Assembly (NCBI GenBank): GCA_020881915.1 | Contig: JAJFPB010000003.1 | Location: 1,178,001 to 1,242,000, forward strand | DNA: 64,000 bases | Direction: 5' to 3' | Origin: Paramyrothecium sp. XJ0827 | Taxonomy: Eukaryota; Ascomycota; Sordariomycetes; Hypocreales; Stachybotryaceae | Shown: positions 1 through 10,969 of the stretch, one piece after another | Layout of the letters: every line of letters begins with the position of its first letter | Position numbering within the stretch: the stretch's first letter is position 1 | Translations under genes and position numbers: made by a program | Notes under the pieces: generated by a model | Databases searched by the model: none | Seen by the model: only the letters and a program-made list of their open reading frames with translations | Told to the model about the DNA's origin: nothing

Positions 1-797
1 CCTTAGCTCGATTCACTCCCTTGTAGATCCCCCTTCCCTTTCCCCCTCCTACCCTTCTGCTGCACGTCACCCCTCACCCTCCTCCCACTCTTCCCTAAAC
101 ACACCTTTTCGTCCCAACGCCAGACAGACCTCGCTCTCGCACCCCGTGTGAGAGGCACGCCGTCTCACAGGAACGCGCCGCGAGACACGGCAAGAAAGCC
201 GACACGTTTTCTCCCCCAATTGCACTGTGTGCACCGAGCTCCAGGACAGGGTTTGCCATCCCAGCAAGGAGGTGGGTTCTCCTACAGCCAAGGCTGCTGG
301 CCAAGACTCTCTGGCTGGACTCAGCGCCATCGACTCGGCAACTCTCTGCCGAGCCAAGCCCTCTCGATCAATATTTCCATCTGGCGGCCAGCCTTTTGCT
401 GACGACGTCTCATAGGGAGTCCCTCGTTCGCCTCCCCGTGCGAGCCCAAACGGAAAGCACGCAAACCACCAGTCTCAGCGTTAATCTGCCGCCGATCGTG
501 CCCGTGTCTTGGCCGCAACCCATCCCATCCTGCCACCTGTCTTGGCTCCACGATAGCCTGATCTCTCGCGTGACGGGCTGCCTCCGGACGGTCCTTGCTT
601 CCCTAGGATAAACTAGGTCTCTGGTCGCTTTCTTCTCCCCGACCAAGCTTTCGTTCCCACGTTCTTCTTCTCCGTCGCAAACCCGAGCCGCACTACGACA
701 ACCCTTGGGCGAAACCAGGGCGGTGACCGATAAGCGAACACGCCCAATCGACTTCCATCCACCTACTCCCCCCTCTCTCAGATCTTTACCCGAAACC
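1..797 (+). promoter_or_regulatory. Upstream region and leader of the metacaspase gene
   Basis: No convincing gene is visible. The strand is rich in C and T tracts, as in many filamentous-fungal promoters and 5' leaders, and the pyrimidine bias continues to the metacaspase ATG at 798. The short open frames here lack family signatures and overlap one another on both strands. I found no clear TATA box. The transcription start cannot be placed from sequence alone. Confidence 0.45.
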
Positions 798-2330
798 ATG
801 TCTGGATATCCTGGACAGGGCTACCATGGCTCTGGCTATGGCCACGACAACGGACGATACGGTGCGCCGCCGCCTGGGCCGCCTCCCTCTTCCTATGGTG
901 GCGGTTATGGCGGTGGTTATGGCGGTGGGGGATATGGCCCTCCCTCCCACGGTGGGTACGGTCCTCCCAGCGGTCCTCCTCCGCCCCATGGTGGCGGCGG
1001 CGGCTACGGAGCACCTCCTCCTGGCCCACCTCCCGGCCACGGCTCCGACAGCTACGGTCACGGCTACGGCAGCCAGGGGGGTCACAACCGCTACGGCCCT
1101 CCGCCACACCCTCCTCCTTCCGGCTTAGACGCCTACGGCTATCCCCTCGCCCACGCTGGCTACGCCGCTCATCAAGCCCGTGCTGGTCCACCACCACCAT
1201 CGGCGCCGCAGCAGTTCGGCCATGGTGCGCCGGAAGGGTACACCTTCCAGTACTCAAACTGTACCGGTAAACGCAAGGCCCTGCTGATCGGCATTAACTA
1301 CTTTGGTCAGGACGGCGAGCTGCGCGGCTGCATCAATGACGTTCAGAACGTGTCGGCTTTCCTGGTGGAGAGGTACGGCTACAAGAGGGAGGATATGGTC
1401 ATCTTGACCGATGACCAGGCCAACCCCCAGATGCAGCCCACAAAAGGAAACATCATCCGCGCTATGCAATGGCTTGTCAGGGACGCTCAGCCCAACGACG
1501 CCCTGTTCTTGCATTACTCTGGTACGTCGATTGTCTTGCAGTGACAGACTCCAGCCGTTTACTTGTGGAATACGCTAACCCTGTCAAGGTCACGGAGGTC
1601 AAGTAGCGGATGAGGATGGCGACGAGGACGACGGCTACGATGAGTGCATCTACCCTGTCGACTTCAAGGATGCAGGCCACATCATCGATGACGAGCTACA
1701 TTTCCACGTCGTCAAGCCTTTGCAGCAGGGTGTGCGACTCACAGCCATTTTCGACTCCTGCCACTCGGCCACTGTCCTAGATCTGCCCTACGTGTACTCG
1801 ACCAAGGGTGTGCTGAAGGAGCCCAACCTGGCTAAGGAGGCAGGCGAGGGTCTTCTCAGCGCCTTCTCAGCCTATACCTCGGGCAACCTGGCCGGCGTTG
1901 CTACGTCCATCTTCGACTTTGCCAAGACGGCGTATCGCGGCGACGACGCTTACAACAAGACCAAGGACACCCGCACGTCCCCTGCCGATGTCATCATGTG
2001 GTCCGGCAGCAAGGATGACCAGACTTCGTGAGTAGACCATACTTTGAGGGTTGCTTACCTTTCGTACTGACAATGGTAGGGCCGACGCCACTATTAATGC
2101 GCAGGCCACCGGCGCCATGTCGTGGGCCTTCATCTCGGCCATCAAGGCGAACCCCAAGCAGAGCTACGTCGAGCTGCTGAACAGTGTCCGCGACGTGCTC
2201 GAGACCAAGTATACACAAAAGCCCCAACTGTCGAGCAGTCATCCAATTGGTGAGTTGGTCTTGTTTCATCACATGGAGCCGGCACTAACATTTCTGATTT
2301 GTAGATACCGATCTTCTCTTCGTTATGTAG
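798..2330 (+). CDS. Metacaspase (caspase-like Cys peptidase, C14B)
   Basis: Exons are 798-1521, 1589-2027, 2080-2249 and 2305-2330, encoding 452 residues; all junctions are GT-AG and keep phase. The first about 145 residues form a Gly/Pro/Tyr-rich prodomain with GGGYGG and PPPG runs, usual for fungal metacaspases. The p20 domain follows, beginning around [12 protein letters not shown]. The catalytic dyad is His243 in HYSGHGGQ (split by intron 1) and Cys299 in DSCHSAT. An acidic loop [12 protein letters not shown] follows the His, where family members bind calcium. The C-terminus, DTDLLFVM, is the usual p10 ending. Metacaspases cleave after Arg or Lys and act in stress responses, protein quality control and cell death in the cytosol. 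The gene converges on the next gene, with 182 bases between the stops. Identification is firm; the exact paralogue is not determinable. Confidence 0.95.
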
Positions 2331-2512
2331 GCAATGTGTAGTAAGCGATGAGCCATGATGAATGAAAATTATGTCTTTGACTGTTACTTATATGAACTTA
2401 TATGTGGCCCCGTTTTGTGCAACCATGGGAATAGGCCAAATTGCTTGACAATAAGCCAACTTGATGCCGGACTCTTACGTTGTAGATCCAAATGTTTGCA
2501 TGACACCATTCT

Positions 2513-2950
2513 TCACTCCTTGACCTCCTCCAACACGGACTCGCCCTCGGACTGGTCCCCGCTGGTCCACTTCCACTTCTCCAGCAGCCGCAGCCTGCCG
2601 TCCGCCAGCTTCACGGGCGTGGACCGGCAGCGGCCCGTCATGAGCTCGCCGGCGGTGTTGACGTGGTGGTAGCGCATGTCGAGGGCGCCGTCGGGCCCGC
2701 AGACGGCGATGAGGTGGCCGCGGGCGATGGAGCCGCCGGCGTAGTCGGCCCAGACGTGCGCGCCCTCCTGGCGGTAGTGGAAGCGCGTGGTGTCGTCGAC
2801 CTCGCCGTTGGCCGAGTTGGACGCGGGCGCGAACGTCTTGTTGTTGTAGAGGGCGGGGACGGAGGCCATGGCGGAGAGGCAGCGCGCTGCGGAGGGTGCC
2901 GGGCGAGGTGTGGTTTTGAGGAGCCTGGTGAGGGTTGACGAGCGGATCAT
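2513..2950 (-). CDS. N-acetylglutamate-synthase-like small protein, probable mitochondrial
   Basis: This is a single-exon frame of 145 residues. The first about 27 residues are rich in Arg, Ser, Thr and Ala and lack acidic residues, which looks like a mitochondrial presequence. A second Met lies at residue 28, so a shorter cytosolic form is possible. The remainder (YNNKTFAP, FHYRQEG, GGSIARGHLI, MRYHHVNTAGELMTG, WKWTSGD) matches a family of about 100-residue bacterial and fungal proteins that databases label n-acetylglutamate synthase. They lack the usual amino-acid-kinase and GNAT domains of NAGS, so that name is probably an inherited misannotation. Biochemical function is unknown. It is convergent with the metacaspase gene. 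Confidence 0.75.
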   Translation of the reverse strand: MIRSSTLTRLLKTTPRPAPSAARCLSAMASVPALYNNKTFAPASNSANGEVDDTTRFHYRQEGAHVWADYAGGSIARGHLIAVCGPDGALDMRYHHVNTAGELMTGRCRSTPVKLADGRLRLLEKWKWTSGDQSEGESVLEEVKE

Positions 2951-3325
2951 TGAAGACCAGACGAGGGGAGCCAGGTAAGCTGTGCTAACAAGAATGTGAG
3001 AATTGGTGCAATTGAAGGTGTAGCTGCGGAAGATGAGTCAAAGCTTGCACACATCGTGAGTCGGCTCACTAGCCTGTATCGGAGGCTGGACGTCGTTCCT
3101 AGTTCGGAGACGTTCGCCTGCCAAGACTTTTGGATCGTGCGGCGGGGACCGGGCCGGGTTTTTGGGGGGAGCGTGGGGAACAGGTCGTCGGAGCTGAAAG
3201 GGCTTGGGTGGGGACGGGGATGCGCTACTGAAGGCGGGCCGTAGCGCGGAACAACGGTATTTGGTGTTTTGACAATTGTTTACTGCCTACCTTAGCCGAT
3301 ACTTACCATAACTACCTTAATAGAA
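2951..3325. other. Intergenic, 375 bases
   Basis: This holds the upstream region of the 2950 gene and the 3' flank of the Hsp70-like gene, which lies on the same strand. No conserved frame, RNA gene or repeat is seen. Confidence 0.5.
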
Positions 3326-5757
3326 TCAGGCGGCAGGCTGCCTATATTGGCCCCCCATACCTAACATTGCCCCAGCCGCCGTGCCATCGTCCAAAGTATC
3401 CGCCGGTTGCCTCTCGCCATTCTCCCCGTGGTGCCTCTCCATAGTCATTGCCTCAGCGGTCGTCCCCGTGTCCAAATTATCCGCTGCGTCCCTCTCGCCA
3501 TTCTGCCCAGGGTGTCTCTCCCCAGTCATTACCCCAGCCGGTGTCCTCGTGTCCAGATTATTCGCCGGGTCCCTCCCGCCGTTCTCAGCTGCAGCAGCAA
3601 AAGGACCTGAGCCTCCCTGCCCGTCACCGGCCGTTGCATTATCTCCGTTGGGCTTCGGGCTCTCCTTTCTCAAAGCCAAGCCGGCAAGGATGGCGCTTAT
3701 GACGGCTACGCCGAGTCCCATTGCAGTCAGAGTCTCAGTGTCCGGCATTTTGAACTTCCACGACGTAGGCAGCCAGCTTGACCGGACCCGTTTCGTCTTG
3801 TCCTCCGGCGCGCGATGCCATGTCTCCAACACCGGCAACGGACGGCCAAGATCTTGTTTGCCACGGTGAAGGGTGAAAACCATCGCATCCCGCGACATGG
3901 TGGCCTTGATGGTCAATGTCATCTTCTTTCCGGGTTTGAACTTGTCTTTCAGATCCTCAGGCAAAGATTTCTGTGACACAGGGTATGTTAGCTTGCCATG
4001 TGTGTGCGCCTCGCATACCTTGGTGTGTCATGATTCTTACCTTGACCCAGGCATCAAACTCTTCCCCCCCGATAGATGTTCCCTCGACGGGCACCTTCCT
4101 CCACTCGCCACCAACAAAGTGAGAAAACATCGAGGGCATCTCACCTGGCCTCTTGACAAGTTCGAGGATGTTGGTGGGCGCGTCCTTGAAGATCTGATGG
4201 ATGTCCAGTTCCCGCGTAATCTTGCTGGTATGTGGAACCTTCAGTTGCTCCCCATGCTTCAGGAACCACTTACCGCGGTCGGCGTCCCAGCCTCTGCGGA
4301 TGCCGTACGAATAGTTAGCCGGGTACACCCATCCGTGGAGGCCGTGGATATTTTGCAGCTCATCGCGCACCAGGCCCTTGCAGACGGCCAGCGGGGCGTC
4401 GCGAATTCCGATTATCTTGGCCTCCTGGGACCTAGCATCTTTCTTCAACTGCTCCGATAGGCTTGCGAAAACGTACGGGGAGCGACAAAAGCCTCCCGCG
4501 AGAACGACGTGCTTCACAGTGCATCCAGGAGGCAGTTTATCCATATTCGATTTGCACTGCTTCCAGATCTCCTCGCACTGCTCGCTGAAGGCGTCCTCGA
4601 AGAAACTCTTCCGGTTGATCGGGACAGTAACATTCGTCACGAGCCCAGACTTTGTGTCGGACTTGGCGGGGGCTTTGAATGTAAGTTCAAAATCGGGAAG
4701 ACCTTTTTGAAGCTTGCCGTTCTCGGGTGTCTTTGCGCGCCTATATATGTGCTTCTCGAGAAGATAGTCGTCTTCTTGCTCGACATGGAGAACGGCTGCT
4801 TCGGCATACAACTTGTAGGCGCCATCCCCCAAGTTCTTCCGGCAGATCTCCTCGAGTTCTGGTCGAAGTTTCTCCTTGAAATATTCGTCAATCCGGGCGG
4901 CGCCGTTGTATTGACCCGCGGTGCCCGTAATGCGTTTCAGACCGGGTTTGCGGCCTTCAACTTTTTCCAGCTTGAAGATCGCAATGTCGGATGTCCCACC
5001 GCCGATGTCTGCCACCAGGATGTGCTCGTCCACCTTGGGAAGTGACCTTTCAGGTTCGTCGTTGAAGAAGTGCGTGATGGATGCTTCGGCTTCGTCGAGG
5101 GACGTCATTTTGAGCTGGCCATCCGTCGCCTCATAACCAGCATCATTAATCAGTCTGGAAAACCGATCCTGGGTGTCTTGATCCCACGTCGTTGGATGGC
5201 TGAACACAAACTTGACCTTGGACTCGCTCAGGGTTTTATTAGGCGGCAAGTGCCTTTCAAATTCGGGGCTTTTCTCGAGGTGTTTGCGCAACTCCTTCAA
5301 GAATGTGCGCACACAGCGCTCTGCCTCGCATGCCTTCAAGTAATCCTCGCTATTGAAGGACAGCTTGAATAGCTTGTATGATTCGAGGTTGGGAATCGAT
5401 CTCTTCTCCAGTCTTCTGACGCCATGGCCCCACGAGTAGACGTTGTCACCCTCAAAGGCGACCATCGACGGCACCTTGTCGTATGACTTGAAACCTGCAG
5501 CGCACGTCAACAACGCGGTCTCACGAGCGAGATAGCCTGGAGACTAGGCTTTACTCACTGTCAGGCCATTCTTTGAGATGCTCAACCTTATTGTCGTGGG
5601 GGTTGGCGAATGCTACAGCCGTCCCTGCCAGATCTCATATTAGTAAACGTGCACATGTGAGAGTGGCGTACATAGGGAACGATTGAGGAATGGCTTTCTA
5701 CTGACCTGTGGTTCCAAAGTCAATGCCAATAACCAGGTCTGGTCTCGGGAAGGCCAT
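3326..5757 (-). CDS. Hsp70-like (HSPA12-type) ATPase with C-terminal membrane segment
   Basis: Exons in coding order are 5757-5706, 5624-5559, 5494-4041 and 3970-3326, encoding 738 residues; all splice sites are GT-AG and phases agree. The actin-like ATPase fold shows phosphate-1 GIDFGTTGTAVAF (near residue 10), phosphate-2 VADIGGGTSDIAIF and adenosine motif VVLAGGFCRSPYV. Conserved Hsp70 spacing is looser than in canonical chaperones, and no standard substrate-binding domain or EEVD tail is seen. This fits the large fungal family of divergent Hsp70-like proteins related to HSPA12. Residues about 605-624 (LTAMGLGVAVISAILAGLAL) are a good single membrane helix followed by a basic residue pair. 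After it come three 27-residue repeats. So the ATPase is probably membrane-anchored near its C-terminus; which side it faces is inference. Substrate and role are unknown. Confidence 0.85.
3347..3583 (-). repeat. Three in-frame 81-bp repeats (27 residues each) in the Hsp70-like tail
   Basis: Residues 654-732 of the Hsp70-like protein form three imperfect copies, starting NGGRDPANNLD, NGERDAADNLD and NGERQPADTLD; the last is slightly shortened. The DNA repeats with them, including the recurring TCTCGCCATTC block on the + strand. The units are hydrophilic and lack Cys, so they probably form an extended tail rather than a folded domain. The count is small and likely varies among strains. Confidence 0.85.
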
Positions 5758-7172
5758 GGTGAAATAAAAACCTAACAGCAAGTAAGGACTACCAAGCTGC
5801 AAGAGGAACTCGGAAGCTAAGGCAGTATGAAGTGGGACATGAGCCGTCATATAATGACTTGTGGATCCTAAGATCTGCACGGTTTTGCGTTTTATAGATA
5901 ACGCGACCAGTTCGTTTCAAGATGCACATCAACGTTTGTCAGGATGGCTACCTAAGCCTCGCCGGCCTGTTGGCTGCAAGCATCAGTGCGAGAAGCGGCA
6001 AGGCCAGATCGATAACTGGCTAGGTTTCACTTGTGCAGAGGCTTCAAAGCACAGCCGCCGACCCTTGTAGCCAATTCTCCTATAATGTCGTACAATATCT
6101 TCAGCCGCAGCAGAGCCTACATACCACAGCCGCCGCCTCTGCAGCCACCCCCCCTGTAATGTCTTACAATATCAAAGTGGCCAGCCTCGCCCATGTAATC
6201 AATCCAGACCCAGTAGACTGCTTGGACGTAAGGTTTCAGGCCAACGTATGCCAAGGCTGCGTCCGACCAGAATAGCTCACCGAGCAACTCGTCAGCGCGT
6301 AAATAAGACTGTGGGAAGAAGCCCCATTGAAGGTGTGGTAGTATTACACAAAGAAGTTTGACCAAACAGTATACATATTGCGGCACGCTAATCATGTGGG
6401 AGGGAAGGGTAATCTTCCGAATACCTACTATACCTAGCACACATCTACCCCAGGGCAGGGAAGCGCACCTGCAGAAGAGCACTGCAAAATACAGAAAGGA
6501 GCCTTGCACGTGGTTAGCAATGTATTGGTACAAAGTCGATTTTGTTCTAATAAAATGCCCAGCGGGATTCTAGCAGGAAGGGCAAGGAACCTGGTCCGAT
6601 CAGTTCTCGTTCTAGCAGGCGGTGATGGATGGAGAGGAGATCAGCGAAGCATTTTACTATTCGGCGGTGCTATTCTAGCTACATTAGCAAGAAGGCGAAC
6701 TGGATGGTTTCCTTCCTAGATGTGTATGGTTCCGCTCCCAATCCCGGTATCAGCGGCACATCCCAGTGTCATTGCCTCGCGTTTGCTTAAGCACCAGCAC
6801 TGGCTGCAAACCCATTTCCCCAGACTCGGCCGCCACTACGGCCCGTAAAACGCCAGGACATGACTCCCCAGCTCACAATTAGCACTATTCGATTTCTTCA
6901 AGTACGCGTGTCTCGCTGCTGGAGTTCGTTTGCCAGTGGCCCTCCGTTCAATCGAGGCCTCGAACCATGATGACGCTAGCGTTCCGATCAGTCAGGGATG
7001 CGGATGGTGGACAACGAGCGGACAACTTACCAAATGCATCAATGGGAAAGCCTTGAGCAACGGAAGAATCATTCGGCAGGGCTTCTCTCGGTGCCGCTCG
7101 CGGTTGGGGCCTCCTCGACCTTGATCCTGCATCTTGAGTCAGTGAGGTCCTTCCATGGTGAGGTGTCGATGC
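5758..7172. other. Gene-poor stretch with no supported gene
   Basis: About 1.4 kb without a convincing coding signal. The 5' part is the promoter of the Hsp70-like gene. A 138-residue minus frame at 6117-6533 is Cys/Tyr-rich and has no family signature, good start context or neighbouring exons, so I do not call it. Apart from the 48-bp direct repeat near 6.1 kb, nothing is recognised. Confidence 0.45.
6051..6173. repeat. Imperfect direct repeat, about 48 bp, two copies
   Basis: Copy one at 6051-6099 and copy two at 6126-6173 share ACAGCCGCCG at the left and TAATGTC(G/T)TACAATATC at the right. They are 75 bp apart, start to start. No gene overlaps them; origin unknown. Confidence 0.7.
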
Positions 7173-7870
7173 TCACGCGTCAATGATGGAGGAAGCGATC
7201 TTCATGCGTGAAGTATGGTCTTGGACATCTTTGATCAAGTCCCTGATTTCGGAAGTACAAATCCCAGACCAAAATGGGGACTCAAACCTGGAGATGAGCT
7301 CCCAGAGCCTAAGCACGGTCTTCTCGCACTTGAGCCACATGCGAATACATTGTGAAAGTTGGCGCTCGACGTAGGTCCTCACTTTGGCTTTGTCTTGGAA
7401 ATCTGGGGTCCAAAGCCCAAGCTGCATGTGCAGCTCGGAGAGCGCAGGCTTCAGCAGATTGAGTGTCAAGTTCAATCCAGAGTGTTGAGTCGTGAGACAG
7501 CCGACTTCAGAACATCTCCTATGATAGTTTTCGTAGCATAGGTGACGGCAAGGATTCGGTTGGCCAAGTGCTGCCACTTCTTGTATGTAGGAGCCATCGT
7601 GTTGAGTGGTCTCTCGGTCGAACGAACGGTTTTGAGACGAAACGCGTAGAAGCGAGAACTTTGGGGTGCCCAAGCTGCTAGACCTTGAACAGCATGAAGT
7701 CGGCGATGGAATTTCTTGGAGGGATCCGGCTGGGAGCTAGCTTTGTTAACAAGTTCGATGAAAAGCCAGAAGAGTAGGGAGAGTGGTGATGTTGTAGGAG
7801 GGTGAGTTGGAAGTGAGCGGGCGAGTGTTCGAACGAAGTCTATGCAGAGGGCCTGACAGCTGGCTAGCAA
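7173..7870 (-). pseudogene. Broken helical ORF pair, probable gene relic
   Basis: Two minus-strand frames adjoin and look like one protein interrupted by a frame change near 7465. The upstream frame ends in RLNTLD just before a stop; the downstream frame continues as LNLTLNLLKPALSELHMQL and runs to 7173. Both parts are predicted helical and rich in Leu, Trp and Arg. No good GT-AG intron joins them. The upstream frame has no ATG before residue TMAPTYKKWQ (Met at 7597), although it is open back to about 7980. It may be a relic related to the small helical gene at 8.2-8.8 kb. A missed intron or assembly error remains possible. No function can be assigned. Confidence 0.35.
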
Positions 7871-8237
7871 ATCACTCAGGGCACTTTGCCGAAATCGTGG
7901 ACAAGCTCTGGTCTGGACAAATGTCAGGCACTCCGACCTTTGCTTTAGAACAATTGAGCTCTCTTGCTTCCATTCCCTTTACCTAGAGTTATATCTGAAA
8001 GCTTTGGCTTTTGCGTGCTCTTACGAGCAATGTAGAGAATATGCACAAAGACAATCCCCATCGGACCATCCGAAGCAGGACCATCGCCCGTGTCCGAGTC
8101 TGCTTTCCATTCAGGAGCAGAACCTCGCCTCCAACCCATTTCCGCCCAAAAAGACCTTTCTCCCATGGTCCCATTTCCTGTCCTTCAGCAATAAGTTTGT
8201 TCGGCCCATGGGGTACTTCAGTTCCGTAGGCAGCCTC

Positions 8238-8791
8238 TCAGTCGCGCTGGGCAGAGGCTCCAGCGGTCGATGCGTTCTCGGTACTGAAAATGCTTTGATC
8301 AGTGTCAGAAAGATGATTCCTCGTGGCTATGGGACGACGTACTCAGCAGCAAAAGATTTTGCAAATCCCAGGACATCAATAAGCCACGTGAGGGAGTCGG
8401 CTGTGCTCTCGAGAAACATGCGCCCGTCACGTACCCGTGTTTTCAGGTCCTGGTGATGCGCGGCCGGCTCGGAGTCAGGGGGGTTGGTGTTCGCCTCGTC
8501 CAAGAAATGAATCAAGTCAGTGATGGACTTCTCACCTCCTGCAATTAAACCATCGAGCCCGAAGTGTTCGCGCTCCCGGATTGTTGCCCTGAGTGTCCAG
8601 GTGCACAGTTCAGCACTCAAAGTGGTCAAGTCTTTTTGCAGGGAGAGGAGTCTCACGCAACAGGCGAAGTATATCTCATCTTCATGAACGTAACTGGCAT
8701 AGAGCTCTCCGGTCTTACCAGCGAGGGCTGCGGCGGCTTGGGCGGTGGTGCTCAAGCTTTGGATGCGGCTCGCCCATGTCTCTTGGTCCAT
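8238..8791 (-). CDS. Small helical protein of unknown function
   Basis: Exons are 8791-8343 and 8283-8238, encoding 164 residues. The 59-nt intron has GTACGT, a CTGAC branch-like box and TTTTCAG, and it removes the stop that would otherwise end the first frame. The protein begins MDQETWASRIQSLSTTAQAA and is predicted almost wholly alpha-helical, with no signal peptide or membrane span. Its style resembles the helical N-terminal modules that precede NACHT or other STAND domains in fungi, but no nucleotide-binding domain follows, so this is only a resemblance. Three 36-bp repeats lie directly upstream. Function unknown. Confidence 0.5.
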
Positions 8792-8823
8792 CGTGGTTGG
8801 TGGGAATCTAAGGATTTACTGAG

Positions 8824-8938
8824 CGTTTTGATACCTAGTATTTCGACGATAGGTCTTCAAGTTTGATACCTGGTCGTTCGACAACAGAACTGCACGTTTT
8901 GATACCTGGTAGTTCGACAATAGAGCTGCACGTTTTTT
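8824..8938. repeat. Three tandem about 36-bp repeats upstream of the 8791 start
   Basis: The copies begin at 8824, 8861 and 8896. Each contains TTTGATACCT(A/G)GT followed by TTCGAC(A/G)A; copies two and three are the closest pair. The array lies about 33-147 bases before the start codon of the helical gene, so it sits in its promoter or leader. Confidence 0.85.
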
Positions 8939-9439
8939 TGTTCTTCGTACGAGTGCCTGAGAGTTCGGCCAACCGTCTGGGGGTTCGAAGTGAAGAATTG
9001 AACGGAGTGAGGAAGTGGTGAGAGATCACGGCCAGTCGCCATAACGCTTCACAGGTCGTAAACACACGTGACTGCGTACCGGCAGCTGCAGCTCGGGCTT
9101 GTTGAGTAGAAATTTGTGCAGCCAGCTGTCAACCGTGAACGCGCGGGAGTCTGCATGGAGCCGGCGAAACAGGTTGTGAGGTCACGCTGAAGTGGCTTTC
9201 GCGCGCAGCAACTTTGATCCATCGTGTCAAACGATTGTACGGGGGAAGGTTCCGCGACGGGATCAGGTGTGCACCATAGTCAATGCGGTAAAGCTGAAAG
9301 TATGAGTGTCATTATGCCCGTCTCCTACAATTCTTCGGCATTCAGTTTGGTTGAATGGTTGGATTCATGGTGAAACGTTGCAGATCACTATTGGCGCCGC
9401 AGAATTGAGCAATTAGTATTATGTAGATGTTGACATAAG
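8939..9439. other. Intergenic, about 500 bases
   Basis: Upstream flank of the 8791 gene and 3' flank of the rhodopsin-like gene. A more degenerate continuation of the GTTCG-containing repeat may reach about 8990. Nothing else is recognised. Confidence 0.4.
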
Positions 9440-10969
9440 TTACAAGCCGCCCGAGACCTTCGTGACGACACCCATCTCGACATCCTTTGCGGATGCGTCG
9501 CCGTGGATGCTCCCCGTGGGGCTGTGATAACCCGGCCGGCTGATGGTATTTTGCCTTACGGGCGTGTGCTGCGGCGAAGAGCCTCCGTCCGAGTCGCCGT
9601 CCTTGACGTACACCTGCTCGGCCGTGACAAGCACTTCGGAGTGCTGCCAAATTTTGAGCGGCACATCCGTTTGCCCGTTGATCTGCTCCTGGCTCTCAGA
9701 GGGGCTGACGTCGATCTCGTATGGGTCTGCTCTCCGCCGGGTCCGCTCATCTCGGCTAGTCAGGTTTCCGTAGGCGGAGCGGAATCGGCTGCCCACGTGG
9801 GGCTCGCCAGTGCGCGGATTCGACGACTTTCCGTGCTTGGAGGAGTAGAAGGCGCCAATCCCGAAGATGGCCTGCCAGAGGGTCCACGTCAGGGGGAGGT
9901 TGGCGGTGATGATGGCCGTCGAGACTTCGCGGATGTACCAGAAGATCCAGTCCGTGCCGTACGGCGATCCGAGACTGTAGTACTTGCTGAGGGCGGCAGC
10001 GAGAATCTGATGAGACCATGTCAGCTACTTGAAGCCATCCACCATTTGCGGGTTGGCTCACTGTGAATATGCCGAGCGCAAAGACGGCGCAGAGAATAAT
10101 CTTTCTTTTTATGGGGAGGCTTGATTGAATGAAGAGCGGCATCGGCAGTAAGATGATCATGATGTCGGATGAGATGTTGAGGACGGCGTTGGTGATCATG
10201 TGGTTCGTCTCGGCCGAGCAATTCACTGGACGCGGGTGTCAGTGCAGACCATGCAGGCTGTTGTCCATTTACTCACAATCCGGCGGCGGAACTTTCCAGT
10301 AAAAGTGGAAGGGTCGGCACCATGTGAACCACAGGATCTCCATGAGAACGAAGCCAAAGATGACATAGCCTGCCACAATCTTGACCAACAAGTTCTGTTG
10401 CAAACTCAGCCTGCCGTCGTATTAGCACCGTCCAAGTCACCGATCGTGGTAGGAAATGCTCACGTCAAACGTGAGTACAAGATCAACAAGCACCCCTTGA
10501 CACACCAGATGACGACCATCTGCAGATGTTCCGTGACGAGAACGAGTTTCGAACCATATTCTCGAAGCTTGATGTCTTCTGGCGTGAGCACGAGGTTGTC
10601 GGCCGGGTTGACCAGGTTCGTCGGCGTGTACGTCTGGATCCAAATAACGACCAATAGCGCGGTGTGCACAAGCTGTGAACAGATGTTGGTCAGTATGCCA
10701 TATGTTGCACGAGCTTGTGTCACTTGTCAGACTTACAATCGTAAAGCACATGAGCCAATCATCGGCCTGTAGCGCCCTGAAGGACTTGAACAAAAGTCTT
10801 CGAGAGAGACTGGGTTGGGGTTCGCTGGTCAGCCTGCAGGGTCCTGTGATTGCCAGGGACAAGGCTGCAAAATGGAATAAGGCAAAACTCACAGTCGAGC
10901 CGCCACTATCGTCACCGTCAAGGCATACCACGACCACATTTCCGTCGTGAACGCCGACATGTCGTCCAT
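9440..10969 (-). CDS. Fungal rhodopsin-domain integral membrane protein
   Basis: Six exons, in coding order 10969-10893, 10809-10737, 10672-10464, 10410-10277, 10225-10062 and 10006-9440, give 407 residues with consistent phase. About seven hydrophobic segments fill residues 10-290. Family hallmarks of the fungal rhodopsin domain (often called Pth11-like or SAT5) are ALQADDWLMCF after helix one, a conserved Arg/Tyr pair after LLILYSRLT, and NCSAETNHMITNAVLNISSD before a long hydrophobic segment. The C-terminal about 120 residues are polar, with Ser/Thr/Arg-rich stretches typical of a cytoplasmic tail. There is no CFEM domain. Such proteins are candidate cell-surface sensors, but most have no known ligand. 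The family call is firm; function is not. Confidence 0.88.

Noticed and set aside
778..1257. 159-residue minus frame opposite the metacaspase prodomain
   Set aside because: It is a mirror of the GC-rich Gly/Pro repeat and has no domain; the + strand gene explains the sequence.
2513..2950. Classical N-acetylglutamate synthase of arginine synthesis
   Set aside because: The protein is 145 residues and lacks amino-acid-kinase and GNAT domains; only the database family name suggests this activity.
6117..6533. 138-residue minus frame as a secreted or membrane protein
   Set aside because: Hydrophobic parts are scattered, no signal-like start, and it spans the 48-bp repeats without supporting exons.
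8824..8938. CRISPR-like array or LTR end
   Set aside because: The copies are directly adjacent without spacers, there are only three, and no integrase or reverse-transcriptase frame lies nearby.
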